Source: Candidatus Melainabacteria bacterium
Lineage (GTDB): Bacteria > Cyanobacteriota > Vampirovibrionia > Obscuribacterales > Obscuribacteraceae
Assembly (NCBI GenBank): GCA_016212515.1
Contig: JACRFZ010000007.1
Span: forward strand, 1 to 64,000
Length of the DNA stretch: 64,000 nt
Reading direction: 5' to 3'
The notes below the pieces were generated by a model. The model worked only from the letters and a program-made list of their open reading frames with translations, had not been told where the DNA came from and made no database searches. The position numbers and the translations under genes were made by a program. Shown one piece after another: positions 25,178 to 34,707 of this stretch; position 1 is the first letter of the stretch, and the number at the start of each line of letters is the position of its first letter.

Positions 25178-27034
25178 TCAGTTCATATAGAGATTGAACC
25201 ATTCCTGGAAGACCACCAGGGAATATAGCTTGTTGACCTGACGGTAGTCGGACTTATCTTTGTCCTTGTAGATTTTCTCCAGTAAGTCCTGAACGAAATC
25301 ATTGTTGAACAAACCGTGCCTGGACAACTGTCCCGGGCTGAGGGTATCGCGCACATAGGTCTCCAGATCGCCCAGCAACCAGTCAGTAATGGGCATAATG
25401 AAGCCTTCCTTGCGGCGGAAGACCATTTCTTCCGGGAAGTAGCGGCTGGCGGCTTTCTTCAGCAAGTACTTGGTTTCGCCGTTTCTTATCTTGAGGTTAT
25501 CCGGCAGGCGGGCGGCGAATTCCACTACCCGGGTATCGAGAAAGGCGCTGCGAATTTCCAGAGAATGAGCCATGGAAAGTCTGTCCACAAAGGCCAGTAC
25601 CTGGTCGGCGAATATAGTGTGAAACTCCGCTTCCAGAATGCGGTTTAAGGGTTGTGTGGCCGTAAGGGTGGAAAAGTCCCTTTGCAAGAGGTGCCTGGCG
25701 TTTCCGTCCCTGGCTTTACCGGCGCTACTGACCAGGCGTTCCTTTTCTTCTTCGGAATAGACCAGCAATTTGGCGCGCCAGTTGTAGTCCTCTTGTTCGT
25801 AGAGGGATTGTAGATAGTCGCGCTGATTCTGGAAGGGGGCGAGCAGGCTGGTGTCGCCGCTATCCTGAAAGCGTGGATAGTTGGCAAGCGGAATAGCCAA
25901 TCTGTGTGAAAGATAGCTGCCGAAAAGCTCGTCGGCGCCATCACCGGATATTGCCACTTTCACATGCTTGGCTATCAGCCCGGCCAGGAAGAAGGTAGAA
26001 ATTGTGCCCGCAAATGGTTCATCGAAGCAGCCGATTACTTTACGCAGATTCTCCGGGAAATCCTTGAACTCTACCGTTTCTTCATAGTGTTCAGTTTGAT
26101 ATTTGTCTTTGGTCCAGCGGGCCCAGTAGCGGTCTTGTTCTTTACCTGAGGTGGTGGACGAGTCACCATAGGTGAGGGTGAAGGTCTTGATCTTAGTGCT
26201 GGACATTTCTGTCGCCAGTACTGAGGAGAGGCTGGAGTCAATACCGCCGCTCAGGAAGAAACCTACTGGTACGTCCGACATGAGGCGTCTTTTCACGCCC
26301 TGCCGTAATTTATCCAGAAGAAGATCGACCAATTCGTCTTCGCTCATGCGCTCGTATTCAGGGGACGTGGACCAGTTCAAATCCCAGTATTTTTCGATGG
26401 TTACTGCCTGTCCTGGTTTGAAGATTAAGCGGCATCCAGGTGGAAGCATCTTCAGCCCTTCGAAGATCGTGAGCGGACAGGGCACATGTTTGAGCGCCAG
26501 ATAGTAATTTAGCGCCTGGTGGTTAATACGCCTGGCGAAGCCGGGCACCACCAGAAGTGATTTTATCTCGGAGGCAAAATAGACTTTACCGTCCACCTCC
26601 AGGTAGTACAGCGGTTTTTTGCCCATGCGGTCTCTGGCCAGGATGCCGATTTGCTCTCGCTTATCCCAGACGGCAATAGCGAACATGCCGTCCAGATGCT
26701 CGGGAAAGGCGCTGCCGTATTCCTCATAGAGATGTTGAATTATCTCCGTATCGCAACTGGTATTGAGCTTGTGTGAGCGCTCCAGAAGCCACTTCTTCTG
26801 CTCAGGATAGTTGTAGAGTTCGCCGTTTTGGGCGGCCCAGATATTGCCGTCCTCGTTGCAGAGCGGTTGGCGGCCGTCGGCAATGCCGACTATGCTGAGG
26901 CGGCGCGCGCCGAAGGCATAATTCTGACCGGAAACCTGGTGTCCGTCGTCTGGTCCCCGGTGATAGAGCTTGTCCAGCATGGCTGCGACTGTGCCACTAT
27001 CGGCGCTACCAAAGACTCCGGCGATTCCACACAC
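25178..27034 (-). CDS. asnB: Asparagine synthase (glutamine-hydrolysing)-like amidotransferase
   Basis: The 618-residue protein has the N-terminal glutaminase domain with nucleophile Cys2 (MCGIAG, RGPDD at 26-30, NGELYNY) and the synthetase domain with pyrophosphatase loop SGGIDSS (262-268). It transfers the amide nitrogen of glutamine to an adenylated carboxylate, classically aspartate. In glycan clusters, AsnB relatives can instead amidate uronic acids, which is possible here. The start is GTG 27034, whose G is shared with the TAG stop of the upstream HTTM-like gene, so translation is coupled. It converges on the radical SAM gene. Confidence 0.9.
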   Translation of the reverse strand: MCGIAGVFGSADSGTVAAMLDKLYHRGPDDGHQVSGQNYAFGARRLSIVGIADGRQPLCNEDGNIWAAQNGELYNYPEQKKWLLERSHKLNTSCDTEIIQHLYEEYGSAFPEHLDGMFAIAVWDKREQIGILARDRMGKKPLYYLEVDGKVYFASEIKSLLVVPGFARRINHQALNYYLALKHVPCPLTIFEGLKMLPPGCRLIFKPGQAVTIEKYWDLNWSTSPEYERMSEDELVDLLLDKLRQGVKRRLMSDVPVGFFLSGGIDSSLSSVLATEMSSTKIKTFTLTYGDSSTTSGKEQDRYWARWTKDKYQTEHYEETVEFKDFPENLRKVIGCFDEPFAGTISTFFLAGLIAKHVKVAISGDGADELFGSYLSHRLAIPLANYPRFQDSGDTSLLAPFQNQRDYLQSLYEQEDYNWRAKLLVYSEEEKERLVSSAGKARDGNARHLLQRDFSTLTATQPLNRILEAEFHTIFADQVLAFVDRLSMAHSLEIRSAFLDTRVVEFAARLPDNLKIRNGETKYLLKKAASRYFPEEMVFRRKEGFIMPITDWLLGDLETYVRDTLSPGQLSRHGLFNNDFVQDLLEKIYKDKDKSDYRQVNKLYSLVVFQEWFNLYMN

Positions 27035-28545
27035 TATGAGCTACCTAACCTGACGTAACTTCCTGGTCTGATACCCTCAGCCACGGGGGAGTTCGGACTG
27101 GTGGCATGCACGGAAAAGTCCTTGTCCAGGAGAATTTCTTCGACAGAATTAGTCCTGGTATCCACTATATACTTTGCCACAACCTGCGGTGAAAAGCATC
27201 CGCTCTCTTTCTTAATGCTGTTGTATTCGAAGACCAGAACGCAGTCTTCCCGGCAGGGCAGGGTGCGTGCGTAGCGCAAAAGACGCTCATTAAATAGGTC
27301 TTGATTGCTGGCGTAGTACTTCAAGGTTGTGAAAAGGCAGGTGAGGGCAATCGATTCACCGACATTGTTGAAACGCAAGCCGCCTTGCCATCCGTAGCGA
27401 GAGATATGAGTCTTGCCGCTTCCTGATTTTTCGACTTGATAGATCTGCGGAAAGAAATTTGTATGGTCGGCAGAGAAGACTCTCCAGATGATTATGCCGA
27501 AGAAGTTGGTGTATTTCTCCAGCGCCACTTGCAAGAGTTGGGGCAGGGGTTTCTTCGAGTAGAAATTGTAGAAGAGACCGGCATGGGCTAGCGGCAATAT
27601 CACTAGATAAGCCATCATAAGGGTTCCTACCACTGGCGAAGAGAACTGAACCGGCTGGGCTGTAGCGAGCAAAACTGTCTGCTCGGTGGGGAAGTGCGCT
27701 CCGGGAATGAAAGTCGTCGCCCAGTTAAGAAACCTTTCGCCGGCGCTGCCCGGATGGAAGAAGAGAAAGCAGCAAGTGATAACTACTTCGCAGAGCACGC
27801 CGAGGCGAATCTGGGTGGCGATGAAGACGAAACTCAAAAGTATAATCATGCCCCCGAGAAAGCGGGTTTCCGGAATGAGCATAAGCACGGCCGCCAGTAT
27901 CTCCTGGAACCAGGCATTGAAATTGAGAAACTGAAAGAGGGGGCTTTGCGGCGGCATCTTTTGAAAGAATTTCCACCAGTAGCCCCACTGGGGGTTGACC
28001 ATGCCGTATTCCATGCCGTTGTTCTGGGCGTAGCCGGCTGTCAGTTTGTAGACGCCTGCTGAAAGCATAATGAAAGCGAAGTCTACCTGGCCTACAAGTA
28101 CGGCCAGCGGGCGCTGATCTTGCGCGTAATGGGTGGTGAATTCTATGAGAAATACCACCATGGCCAACCAGTAAGTCATGAAGCCGGGAGCGCCGAAGCC
28201 TCGCAAGCAGCCCTTCCAGCGCATGGCCACAAAGAAATAGCGAGAAAATATCAAGTTGAGCGCGGCCGCTGCTGCCGTATATTGTCCGCATATAAGGCAG
28301 ACGGCGCTGGTCACCCAGGCGGCGAAAATCAAAGGCATGCAGATGGGATTCTGAACAATATTTACCGAAGGTAGATCCTGTCCATAACCGCCCCAGCGCT
28401 CGCTGAGAAGGAAGCGTTTGGCCTGGGGGGCCACCAGAGCCAGGGTGAGAAGGAGCAAAACTCCATAACAGCCTCGAATGGCTGCCTGGACTCCTATAGA
28501 TAACTCCGGCTGCCAGAAGCCGGGTGGTGAAAGTAGCAAGTCCAC
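27034..28545 (-). CDS. HTTM-like (vitamin K gamma-carboxylase-related) membrane protein
   Basis: The 503-residue protein has an N-terminal membrane region with six to eight helices in residues 18-330. Motifs such as WGGYGQDLP and YKLTAGYAQNNGMEYGM resemble bacterial HTTM-domain proteins related to vitamin-K-dependent gamma-carboxylase. The C-terminal 150 residues are soluble. The chemistry in bacteria is unknown. It starts at GTG 28545 and its TAG stop overlaps the asnB-like GTG by one base. The tight coupling suggests that a membrane step and an amidotransferase act together. Confidence 0.6.
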   Translation of the reverse strand: MDLLLSPPGFWQPELSIGVQAAIRGCYGVLLLLTLALVAPQAKRFLLSERWGGYGQDLPSVNIVQNPICMPLIFAAWVTSAVCLICGQYTAAAAALNLIFSRYFFVAMRWKGCLRGFGAPGFMTYWLAMVVFLIEFTTHYAQDQRPLAVLVGQVDFAFIMLSAGVYKLTAGYAQNNGMEYGMVNPQWGYWWKFFQKMPPQSPLFQFLNFNAWFQEILAAVLMLIPETRFLGGMIILLSFVFIATQIRLGVLCEVVITCCFLFFHPGSAGERFLNWATTFIPGAHFPTEQTVLLATAQPVQFSSPVVGTLMMAYLVILPLAHAGLFYNFYSKKPLPQLLQVALEKYTNFFGIIIWRVFSADHTNFFPQIYQVEKSGSGKTHISRYGWQGGLRFNNVGESIALTCLFTTLKYYASNQDLFNERLLRYARTLPCREDCVLVFEYNSIKKESGCFSPQVVAKYIVDTRTNSVEEILLDKDFSVHATSPNSPVAEGIRPGSYVRLGSS

Positions 28546-28903
28546 TAGAGTTTTTCATCCTCCTGAAATGAGCCGAGCAGATGTAAATCGACGGTCATAC
28601 TAAATGCACCTGTCCTTATCTGCCATCAACCTTTCGAAGGGCTCTTTTCGGTAACCAATTGTAGGCGGAAGGATGAGCCGTCGAATTAGGACCGTATAAG
28701 CTAGCCCTATTTTGCTCGCTATCGCCGCGGGGGGAAGCCTCTGAGGGGATTGAAAAGAAGAGAAAATTCATATTGTTGTCAGGTAAAGGTGCTCAATCTA
28801 TGGCATACTGGTCCGCTGAGTATTAGCCCATAGTCAGCTCTTTTGACACGTCGCCCCTGGTGGGCGAATCCACAACAACGCTTGGAGTTCCGGTCCCGAA
28901 GAC
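28546..28903. other. Intergenic region ahead of the SDR/DegT/GT2 operon
   Basis: These 358 bp separate the divergent HTTM-like and SDR genes. A possible plus-strand promoter is TTGTCA then 17 bases then TATGGC, ending near 28805, with only a half-matching -10. A 6-bp hairpin TCGCCC/GGGCGA (28851-28856/28862-28867) lies 36 bp before the SDR start, without a U-tract. No gene is seen. Confidence 0.35.
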
Positions 28904-30016
28904 ATGAAAACCATCTTAGTAACTGGGGGAGCCGGCTTTATCGGCTCAAATTTGGTCAGATACCTTTACGACAAGTACCCTGATTATCGCATTCTTGTCG
29001 TAGACGCCCTTACCTATGCCGGTAGCGTCCAGAACACGCCCGAGGGCGCTTTTGGATCCAATCGCTATGAGTTCTGGTACGGAGATGTTCGCAACGGTGA
29101 GCTGATGAATGCTCTCGTTTCCCAGGCCGATGTTGTGATTCACATGGCGGCTGAGTCACATGTGACCAGATCTATATACGACAACAGGCTCTTTTTCGAG
29201 ACCGACGTGATCGGCACACAAGTAGTGTCCAATGCCGTGGTCAAGCATGCTAAGACGGTTGAGCGTTTCATCCACATTTCTACTTCCGAGGTTTACGGAA
29301 GCGCCCTGCAGGAGAAAATGGATGAGGAGCATCCTCTCAACCCCATGAGTCCTTATGCAGCCGCTAAGTGCGGCGCCGACAGATTGGTCTATTCCTATTG
29401 GCAGACCTACAACATTCCTGCCATGATCATCAGACCATTCAATAACTTCGGACCTAATCAGCATCTCGAGAAGGTTGTGCCGCGCTTTATCACCAGTACC
29501 ATTTTGGGTGAACCAATGACGGTCCACGGAGACGGCAGTGCTTCTCGCGACTGGCTCTTTGTGGAAGATCATTGTGAGGCGCTCGATCTTGCCATTCACA
29601 CCGACATTAATAGATTGGTGGGACAAGTGATCAATTTGGGCACCGGCGAACACCGCAGCGTGGCTGAGATTGCAGAAGCCGTCAACGAAGTGGCCATGGA
29701 GTGCAGCAAAGAGTTGGTGACTGTGGCCGGCGGCCGCAGGAAAGATGATTTTGCGCAGCATGCCGGCGGTGGCTCGAGAGCAATCGGCACCACCAAAATC
29801 GAATTCATCGGCGACAGACCGGGTCAGGTCTTCCGCCACACTTGCGATGCTTCCAAGGCCAAGCGCTTGCTGGGCTGGGAGCCCCGTACGGATTTCCGGG
29901 ACGGTCTCAAGAAAACCATGGTCTGGTACCAGGAAAATCAGTCCTGGTGGCAGCCCCAGATGTGGATGAGACATATCCCGATTATTTCCGCTTCCGGTAA
30001 GAGAGAGATGCACTAA
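28904..30016 (+). CDS. NAD-dependent epimerase/dehydratase (RmlB/UXS-like)
   Basis: The 370-residue extended SDR begins TILVTGGAGFIGSN (glycine motif 8-14) and has the YxxxK pair Tyr151/Lys155. The active-site strand reads STSEVYG (126-132) where dTDP-glucose 4,6-dehydratases have STDEVYG; TSE is more usual in epimerases and UDP-glucuronate decarboxylases. So the overall shape is RmlB-like but 4,6-dehydration is not assured. Its TAA overlaps the ATG of the aminotransferase by one base, so its product is probably the keto-sugar substrate of that enzyme. Confidence 0.85.
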   Translation: MKTILVTGGAGFIGSNLVRYLYDKYPDYRILVVDALTYAGSVQNTPEGAFGSNRYEFWYGDVRNGELMNALVSQADVVIHMAAESHVTRSIYDNRLFFETDVIGTQVVSNAVVKHAKTVERFIHISTSEVYGSALQEKMDEEHPLNPMSPYAAAKCGADRLVYSYWQTYNIPAMIIRPFNNFGPNQHLEKVVPRFITSTILGEPMTVHGDGSASRDWLFVEDHCEALDLAIHTDINRLVGQVINLGTGEHRSVAEIAEAVNEVAMECSKELVTVAGGRRKDDFAQHAGGGSRAIGTTKIEFIGDRPGQVFRHTCDASKAKRLLGWEPRTDFRDGLKKTMVWYQENQSWWQPQMWMRHIPIISASGKREMH

Positions 30017-31158
30017 TGAAGACCAGTGTGGATAAGATACCCTTCTTCCTTCATGATCTTGGTCAGGCTGAACTGGATTCCGTTGCCCAGGTATTGAAGG
30101 GACCGATTCTCACCACCGGCGATACCGTCAAGCAGTTTGAAGAGAGTTTTGCCGAGTATATGCAGGCCGGATACGCCGTTGGTGTCACGAGCTGCACCGG
30201 TGCGCTGCACTTATCCCTGGTAGCCCTTGGTATCGGTCCCGGCGACGAAGTAATCACGACGCCTTTGACTTTCATCGCCACTGCCACTTCCATCATTGAA
30301 GCCGGTGCTACACCGGTTTTTGTGGATGTTGAGCCGAATACGGGCAATATCGACGCCGGTAAGATTGAAGCGGCCATCACCAGTAAGACCCGGGCCATTA
30401 TCCCGGTTCATCTCTATGGTCAGATGTGTGATATGTCTGCCATCAAGCGCATTGCCGACAAGCACAAACTACACATTATCGAAGATGCCGCTCACTGCAT
30501 AGAGGGTTCCCGCGACGGTGTGAGAGTGGGCGAACTTTCCGACACTGCCTGTTTCTCTTTCTATGCCACCAAAAACCTGACTTGTGGTGAAGGCGGAGCC
30601 GTTTCCACGAATAACGAGGAACTGGCGCAAAAACTCAAGCTCCTGCGCAGCCATGGCATGACCAAAACTGCCGCCGATCGGCAGCGTGAGGGCTATACCC
30701 ATTGGGATATGGTCTTGATGGGTTGGAAGTACAACATGGACAACATTCAGGCCGCGCTCTTGTTGCCGCAATTGAACCGCATCGAGAGCAACTGGCAGAA
30801 GCGTCAGACTGTGGCTTCCTGGTATGATGAGCTGCTGGCTGAGCATCTGCCCCTGCTCAAGTACCCGAAAACGCTGGATGGCGTCAAGCACGCACGCCAT
30901 TTATTTCCCGTCTGGGTGGCAGCAGATCGCCGTGACAGCTTGATCAATGAATTGCAGGCTGCCGGTATATCCGTAGTGGTCAACTACAGGGCTATTCATT
31001 TATTGACCTATTTCCGTGAGACCTATGGCTTCCAACCGGGACAGTTTCCTGTGGCTGAGGCTTTGGGCGACGCCTGTATTTCACTGCCTTTCTATCCGGG
31101 CATGACGAAAGAGCAAGTGCGTCGAGTGGTTGATACTTTGAAGGGTTGTCTCGATTAA
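30016..31158 (+). CDS. DegT/DnrJ/EryC1/StrS sugar aminotransferase
   Basis: The 380-residue PLP enzyme has the internal aldimine Lys186 in SFYATKNLTCGEGG and Asp157 in IIEDAAH for the PLP ring nitrogen. It places an amino group on a keto-nucleotide-sugar. It sits between the SDR at 28904 (one-base overlap) and the GT2 at 31200, a compact make-and-attach cassette for an amino sugar. The specific sugar (3- or 4-amino) is not readable from the sequence. Confidence 0.9.
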   Translation: MKTSVDKIPFFLHDLGQAELDSVAQVLKGPILTTGDTVKQFEESFAEYMQAGYAVGVTSCTGALHLSLVALGIGPGDEVITTPLTFIATATSIIEAGATPVFVDVEPNTGNIDAGKIEAAITSKTRAIIPVHLYGQMCDMSAIKRIADKHKLHIIEDAAHCIEGSRDGVRVGELSDTACFSFYATKNLTCGEGGAVSTNNEELAQKLKLLRSHGMTKTAADRQREGYTHWDMVLMGWKYNMDNIQAALLLPQLNRIESNWQKRQTVASWYDELLAEHLPLLKYPKTLDGVKHARHLFPVWVAADRRDSLINELQAAGISVVVNYRAIHLLTYFRETYGFQPGQFPVAEALGDACISLPFYPGMTKEQVRRVVDTLKGCLD

Positions 31159-31199
31159 GGAAGACCGGCCGGTACTTTTGATGAGAGGAAGGCGACAAG

Positions 31200-32159
31200 A
31201 TGGTTCTGGCAGCGGAAACAACCAAAAGAATTGAAAGTATTGATCGACACTACTGGGCTAATCCCAGTCAGACCCTGGTTGAGAATATCGGTAAGTTCAA
31301 GAAGAGTGTTTCTCTTCTTACCTGGGGCTATAACGAAGAAGAATTGATTGGACCCTTCCTTGACAGAGCCATTGCTTTGCTTGATGCCAATGTCGAAGAT
31401 TGGGAAATCATCTTTGTGAACGACGGCAGCCGCGATCGTACCGGGGAGATTCTCGATGAATATGCCGCTCGCGATAAGCGCATTGTGCCTATTCATAACG
31501 AACGCAATCTGAACGTCGGTCAGTCTTGCAAGCGCGCTATTAAAGCGGCCAACAAAGACTACCTCTTCTGGCAGACGGTTGATTGGTCTTATGATGTGAA
31601 GAACCTGAGGGTTTTCCTGGAACTACTCAACTACTATGATGTGGTGCAGGGCATAAGACCTACGCCAATGAGGCTTTTGAGTTATGTGCCGATATTGAGA
31701 TCAATCTATCGAGTACAGAAGCGCTCCGACAATTTTCAAAAAGCGATAGTTTCTCTGAGCAACTATTATGTTCTGAGAATTCTCTTCGGTGTTAAGTTTC
31801 AGGATTTCCAGAACGTTACTTTCTATCCTTCCAAGTTGATTCAGTCGGTAGTTCTGGAGGGCAATAGCTCCTTCCTTAATCCGGAGTGCTTGCTGCGGGT
31901 TTACGAGAAGGGGGCGCGTTTTATTGAAGTGCCTATACCGTTCATTCCCCGCACGGCGGGTGTGGCCAAGGGTACCAAGCTGAAGTCAATTTTCGCTTCT
32001 CTGGCTGATATTGCAGTCAGTTGGCTGAAGTGGGGATGGAGCTATAACAGTCGCTGCAGTCAGTTCGGCGAGAAACGCATTCATCGCATTGTCGAACCCT
32101 TCCAGCTAGAGGAAGAAGTGGCGGCACTGGCAGTGCCCCTCTTTAAAGAGTACAGATAA
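31200..32159 (+). CDS. Glycosyltransferase family 2 (dolichol-phosphate-sugar synthase-like)
   Basis: This 319-residue GT2 has the donor motif FVNDGSRDRTGEILDEY (from about 72), as in polyprenyl-phosphate mannose or glucose synthases. An AGGAAGG ribosome-binding site precedes the ATG. No C-terminal membrane helices are evident, though a hydrophobic stretch near SIFASLADIAVSWLKWGW may associate with the membrane. It likely attaches the sugar made by the two genes upstream to a lipid carrier or glycan. It converges on pseC. Confidence 0.82.
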   Translation: MVLAAETTKRIESIDRHYWANPSQTLVENIGKFKKSVSLLTWGYNEEELIGPFLDRAIALLDANVEDWEIIFVNDGSRDRTGEILDEYAARDKRIVPIHNERNLNVGQSCKRAIKAANKDYLFWQTVDWSYDVKNLRVFLELLNYYDVVQGIRPTPMRLLSYVPILRSIYRVQKRSDNFQKAIVSLSNYYVLRILFGVKFQDFQNVTFYPSKLIQSVVLEGNSSFLNPECLLRVYEKGARFIEVPIPFIPRTAGVAKGTKLKSIFASLADIAVSWLKWGWSYNSRCSQFGEKRIHRIVEPFQLEEEVAALAVPLFKEYR

Positions 32160-32164
32160 CTTAG

Positions 32165-33415
32165 TCAGGCTAGCTCACCGGCTATTTTCGTTAGAGCTTC
32201 CAGTACGTCCGCAATATCTTGCTCCTTCATGGAGGGGAAGATAGGCAGACTGATCTCTCTTTTGTAGAAGTCTTCCGCGCCGGGGCAGAGAGCGCTCCAG
32301 TCTCTATCTAGAACCTGTTCTTTGTAATAGGGCATTTGATATGTGGGAATGTAATGCACCTGTACGCCGATGTTTTCCTTGTGCAGGGCTTCAAAGACGA
32401 AGCGACGTTTTTCTCCGGCATTTTCCCCTTTTATGAGAATGGGGAATAAGTGATAGGCCGATTGCCTGTCACCACCGGTAGTGGTGACACCATAGGTGTC
32501 GCTGTCTTTGAGTGCGGCGGTATAAGCGGCTGCGATCTGCAGGCGGCGCTCAATAAAGCCGGGTAGCTTGACCATCTGGCTGCTACCCAGGGCGGCCTGT
32601 ATGTCGCACATGCGGTAATTAAAGCCCAGGCTCTGCATTTCGTGATACCAGGGACCATCGTCCTTCTGCAGGCGCTCTCTTCTTTTCTCTATGCCGTGGC
32701 TGCGGAATGCCAGTAGCCGATCGTATAGTTTTTCATCATTGGTGAGTATGATGCCCCCTTCGCCGGTGGTGATGGTTTTTACCGGGTGGAAGCTCATGGT
32801 GGACATGATACCGGCGAAGCCGCCGGCGCGCTCTTTGTATCTTGCGCCTAGAGAGTGCGCTGCGTCGATCATCAGGCTAACCTCGTACTGGTCGGCCAGG
32901 GCTTGTAGCGTGTCGTAGTCGGTCGGTTGTCCGGCATAATCTACGGCTACTACGGCCTTTATCTTCTTGTTGCCTGCGGCTCGATTCTCTTTTAGAAGTT
33001 TTTCCACGGAAGCGGCCGAGATCAGTCCGGTATCAGGGTCTACATCGGCATAGAGCGGTTTGGCACCCAGGTAGAGAGCGGCATTGGAGGTGGCGGCGAA
33101 GGTTATGGGCGTGGTGATGATTTCATCACCGGCGCTGATACCGGCTGCTTCGTAGGCCGCGTGCAGGGCGGCTGTGCCGTTGGCGATGGCTACTGCGTAC
33201 TTGACTCCCACATGGGCTGCCACAGCATTTTCGAATTCTTGAATACGCGGACCCTGGGTGAGAAAATCCGAAGTGAGAGCGGCCGTCACCGCGGCTATGT
33301 CTTCATCGTCGACAACCTGGTGTCCGTAGGGCAGCCAGTTGTTTCTCACCGGTTTGCCGCCTTTTATCGCAAGGCTAGATTGTCGGCACCCTGCGATTGG
33401 GCTATTAGTTTGCAT
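32165..33415 (-). CDS. pseC: UDP-4-keto-6-deoxy-sugar aminotransferase (PseC-like)
   Basis: The 416-residue DegT-family enzyme has PLP-lysine Lys213 in MSFHPVKTITTGEGG and Asp184 in MIDAAHSLG. PseC aminates the PseB product to UDP-4-amino-4,6-dideoxy-N-acetyl-altrosamine. The assignment rests on its position: it starts inside the end of pseB (52-bp overlap) behind GGAG. The first 20 residues differ between homologues, so the start could be a few codons later. The alternative is a generic DegT aminotransferase for another keto-sugar. Confidence 0.85.
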   Translation of the reverse strand: MQTNSPIAGCRQSSLAIKGGKPVRNNWLPYGHQVVDDEDIAAVTAALTSDFLTQGPRIQEFENAVAAHVGVKYAVAIANGTAALHAAYEAAGISAGDEIITTPITFAATSNAALYLGAKPLYADVDPDTGLISAASVEKLLKENRAAGNKKIKAVVAVDYAGQPTDYDTLQALADQYEVSLMIDAAHSLGARYKERAGGFAGIMSTMSFHPVKTITTGEGGIILTNDEKLYDRLLAFRSHGIEKRRERLQKDDGPWYHEMQSLGFNYRMCDIQAALGSSQMVKLPGFIERRLQIAAAYTAALKDSDTYGVTTTGGDRQSAYHLFPILIKGENAGEKRRFVFEALHKENIGVQVHYIPTYQMPYYKEQVLDRDWSALCPGAEDFYKREISLPIFPSMKEQDIADVLEALTKIAGELA

Positions 33416-34386
33416 AGGTCTTCTCCGGTCAGCCAGTTATCGTTTACGTCCGAACGGTAACGGAAACCTTCCGCTACCGGCGCGCCGCCCCGTTTGATCA
33501 GTTCCTGCGCGTCCCACCAGAGTTGACTGGGCTGGATTACATAGCGGTCCTTGAACTCCAGGCACCAGGGTGATTCATCTCTGGGTACCAGGGTTTCATG
33601 CAGCTTTTCGCCGGGGCGCATACCGCAAAATTCGAATTTGCAATCGGGACCTATAGTCTTGGCTAGTTCCATCAGTTTCATGGACGGAATCTTGGGCACA
33701 AATATCTCGCCGCCGTGTACTTGATCGACGCAAGAGAGAACAAAGTCTACGCCTTGCTCCAGGGTCAGCCAGAAGCGGGTCATGCGCTCATCGGTAAGAC
33801 GCAGAACGCCGGTCTTGCGCATCTCCATAAAGAGGGGAATGACGCTGCCGCGGCTGGCAATGACATTGCCGTAGCGGACGATACCAAATTTGGTTTCAGC
33901 TTTGCCGGCGTAGGAGTTGGCGGTGACGAAAAGTTTGTCCGAGCAAAGCTTTGTGGCCCCGTAGAGGTTAATCGGGTTGGCCGCTTTGTCGGTGGAAAGG
34001 GCAATTACCTTTTTGATACCGCGGTCAATGGCGGCATCGATGATATTGGCTGCGCCCAGTACATTGGTTTTGACGAATTCGAAGGGGTTGTATTCAGCAG
34101 CGGGTACTTGTTTGAGTGCTGCTGCATGGATGATGATGTCTACATCTGTGAACGCGCGGTAGAGCCGGTCACGGTCTCTGATATCGCCGAGGAAAAAGCG
34201 CAGGTTCGGATGCTTCAACTCTTGTTGCATTTCATACTGCTTGCATTCGTCGCGGCTGAAAATGATAAGTTTCTTAGGTGGGTTGGTGGCCAGCAGTTTC
34301 TTCACCAGGGCCTTGCCAAAAGAGCCGGTACCACCGGTGACCAGCACTGTCGAATTTGCCCAATCTGTTGTTGAAGAGAGGTCCAT
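33364..34386 (-). CDS. pseB: UDP-GlcNAc 4,6-dehydratase, inverting
   Basis: The 340-residue SDR closely resembles PseB/FlaA1: VTGGTGSFGKAL at 17-27, SRDECKQYEM, the catalytic stretch STDKAANPINLYGATK with Asp133, Lys134, Tyr142 and Lys146, and MTRFWLTLEQGVDFVL. PseB dehydrates UDP-GlcNAc with C5 inversion, the first step to pseudaminic acid. The same enzyme can also feed other L-sugars. It lies directly upstream of pseC on the minus strand. The pattern is among the clearest in the window. Confidence 0.93.
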   Translation of the reverse strand: MDLSSTTDWANSTVLVTGGTGSFGKALVKKLLATNPPKKLIIFSRDECKQYEMQQELKHPNLRFFLGDIRDRDRLYRAFTDVDIIIHAAALKQVPAAEYNPFEFVKTNVLGAANIIDAAIDRGIKKVIALSTDKAANPINLYGATKLCSDKLFVTANSYAGKAETKFGIVRYGNVIASRGSVIPLFMEMRKTGVLRLTDERMTRFWLTLEQGVDFVLSCVDQVHGGEIFVPKIPSMKLMELAKTIGPDCKFEFCGMRPGEKLHETLVPRDESPWCLEFKDRYVIQPSQLWWDAQELIKRGGAPVAEGFRYRSDVNDNWLTGEDLCKLIAQSQGADNLALR

Positions 34387-34707
34387 ATGATTGTTTCCCG
34401 GCTCCAGAGAGAGTGATATCTATTAAATCGCAGATTCTTCTTTGAAACAGCAAAGAATAGCACGGCAGGCTACCCATAGCTGGAAAGCGGTTTAAGGAAG
34501 GCGGCATCATTCAGTGTCGGGGTGGATGCAGGCGCTTGCAGGGCTTGTTTCGTTCTGCTTAATGAAGCTGCAATACCGCACGATAGCTGCTAGAACTGGC
34601 TTCTTAACCAATATTCAAGAGATTCGGGGGCGAAATATTATATGCTTGAGGTGTTGGATTTGCCTCGTTTCGCTTCGTAAACTTGGCTATGAGGGCTAGG
34701 AAGTACC
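34387..34707. other. Divergent intergenic region pseB / sugar amidotransferase
   Basis: These 321 bp hold the promoters for pseBC and for the amidotransferase-amidase pair. On the plus strand TATTAT (34636-34641) preceded by TTCAAG with a 16-base spacer is a weak promoter candidate. No inverted repeat or small gene stands out. AGGAAG precedes the ATG at 34708. Confidence 0.35.

Noticed and set aside
27725..28558. 277-codon open frame in another frame of the HTTM-like gene
   Set aside because: It is Arg/Pro/Ser-rich without hydrophobic segments and overlaps a convincing membrane-protein gene in the same orientation.
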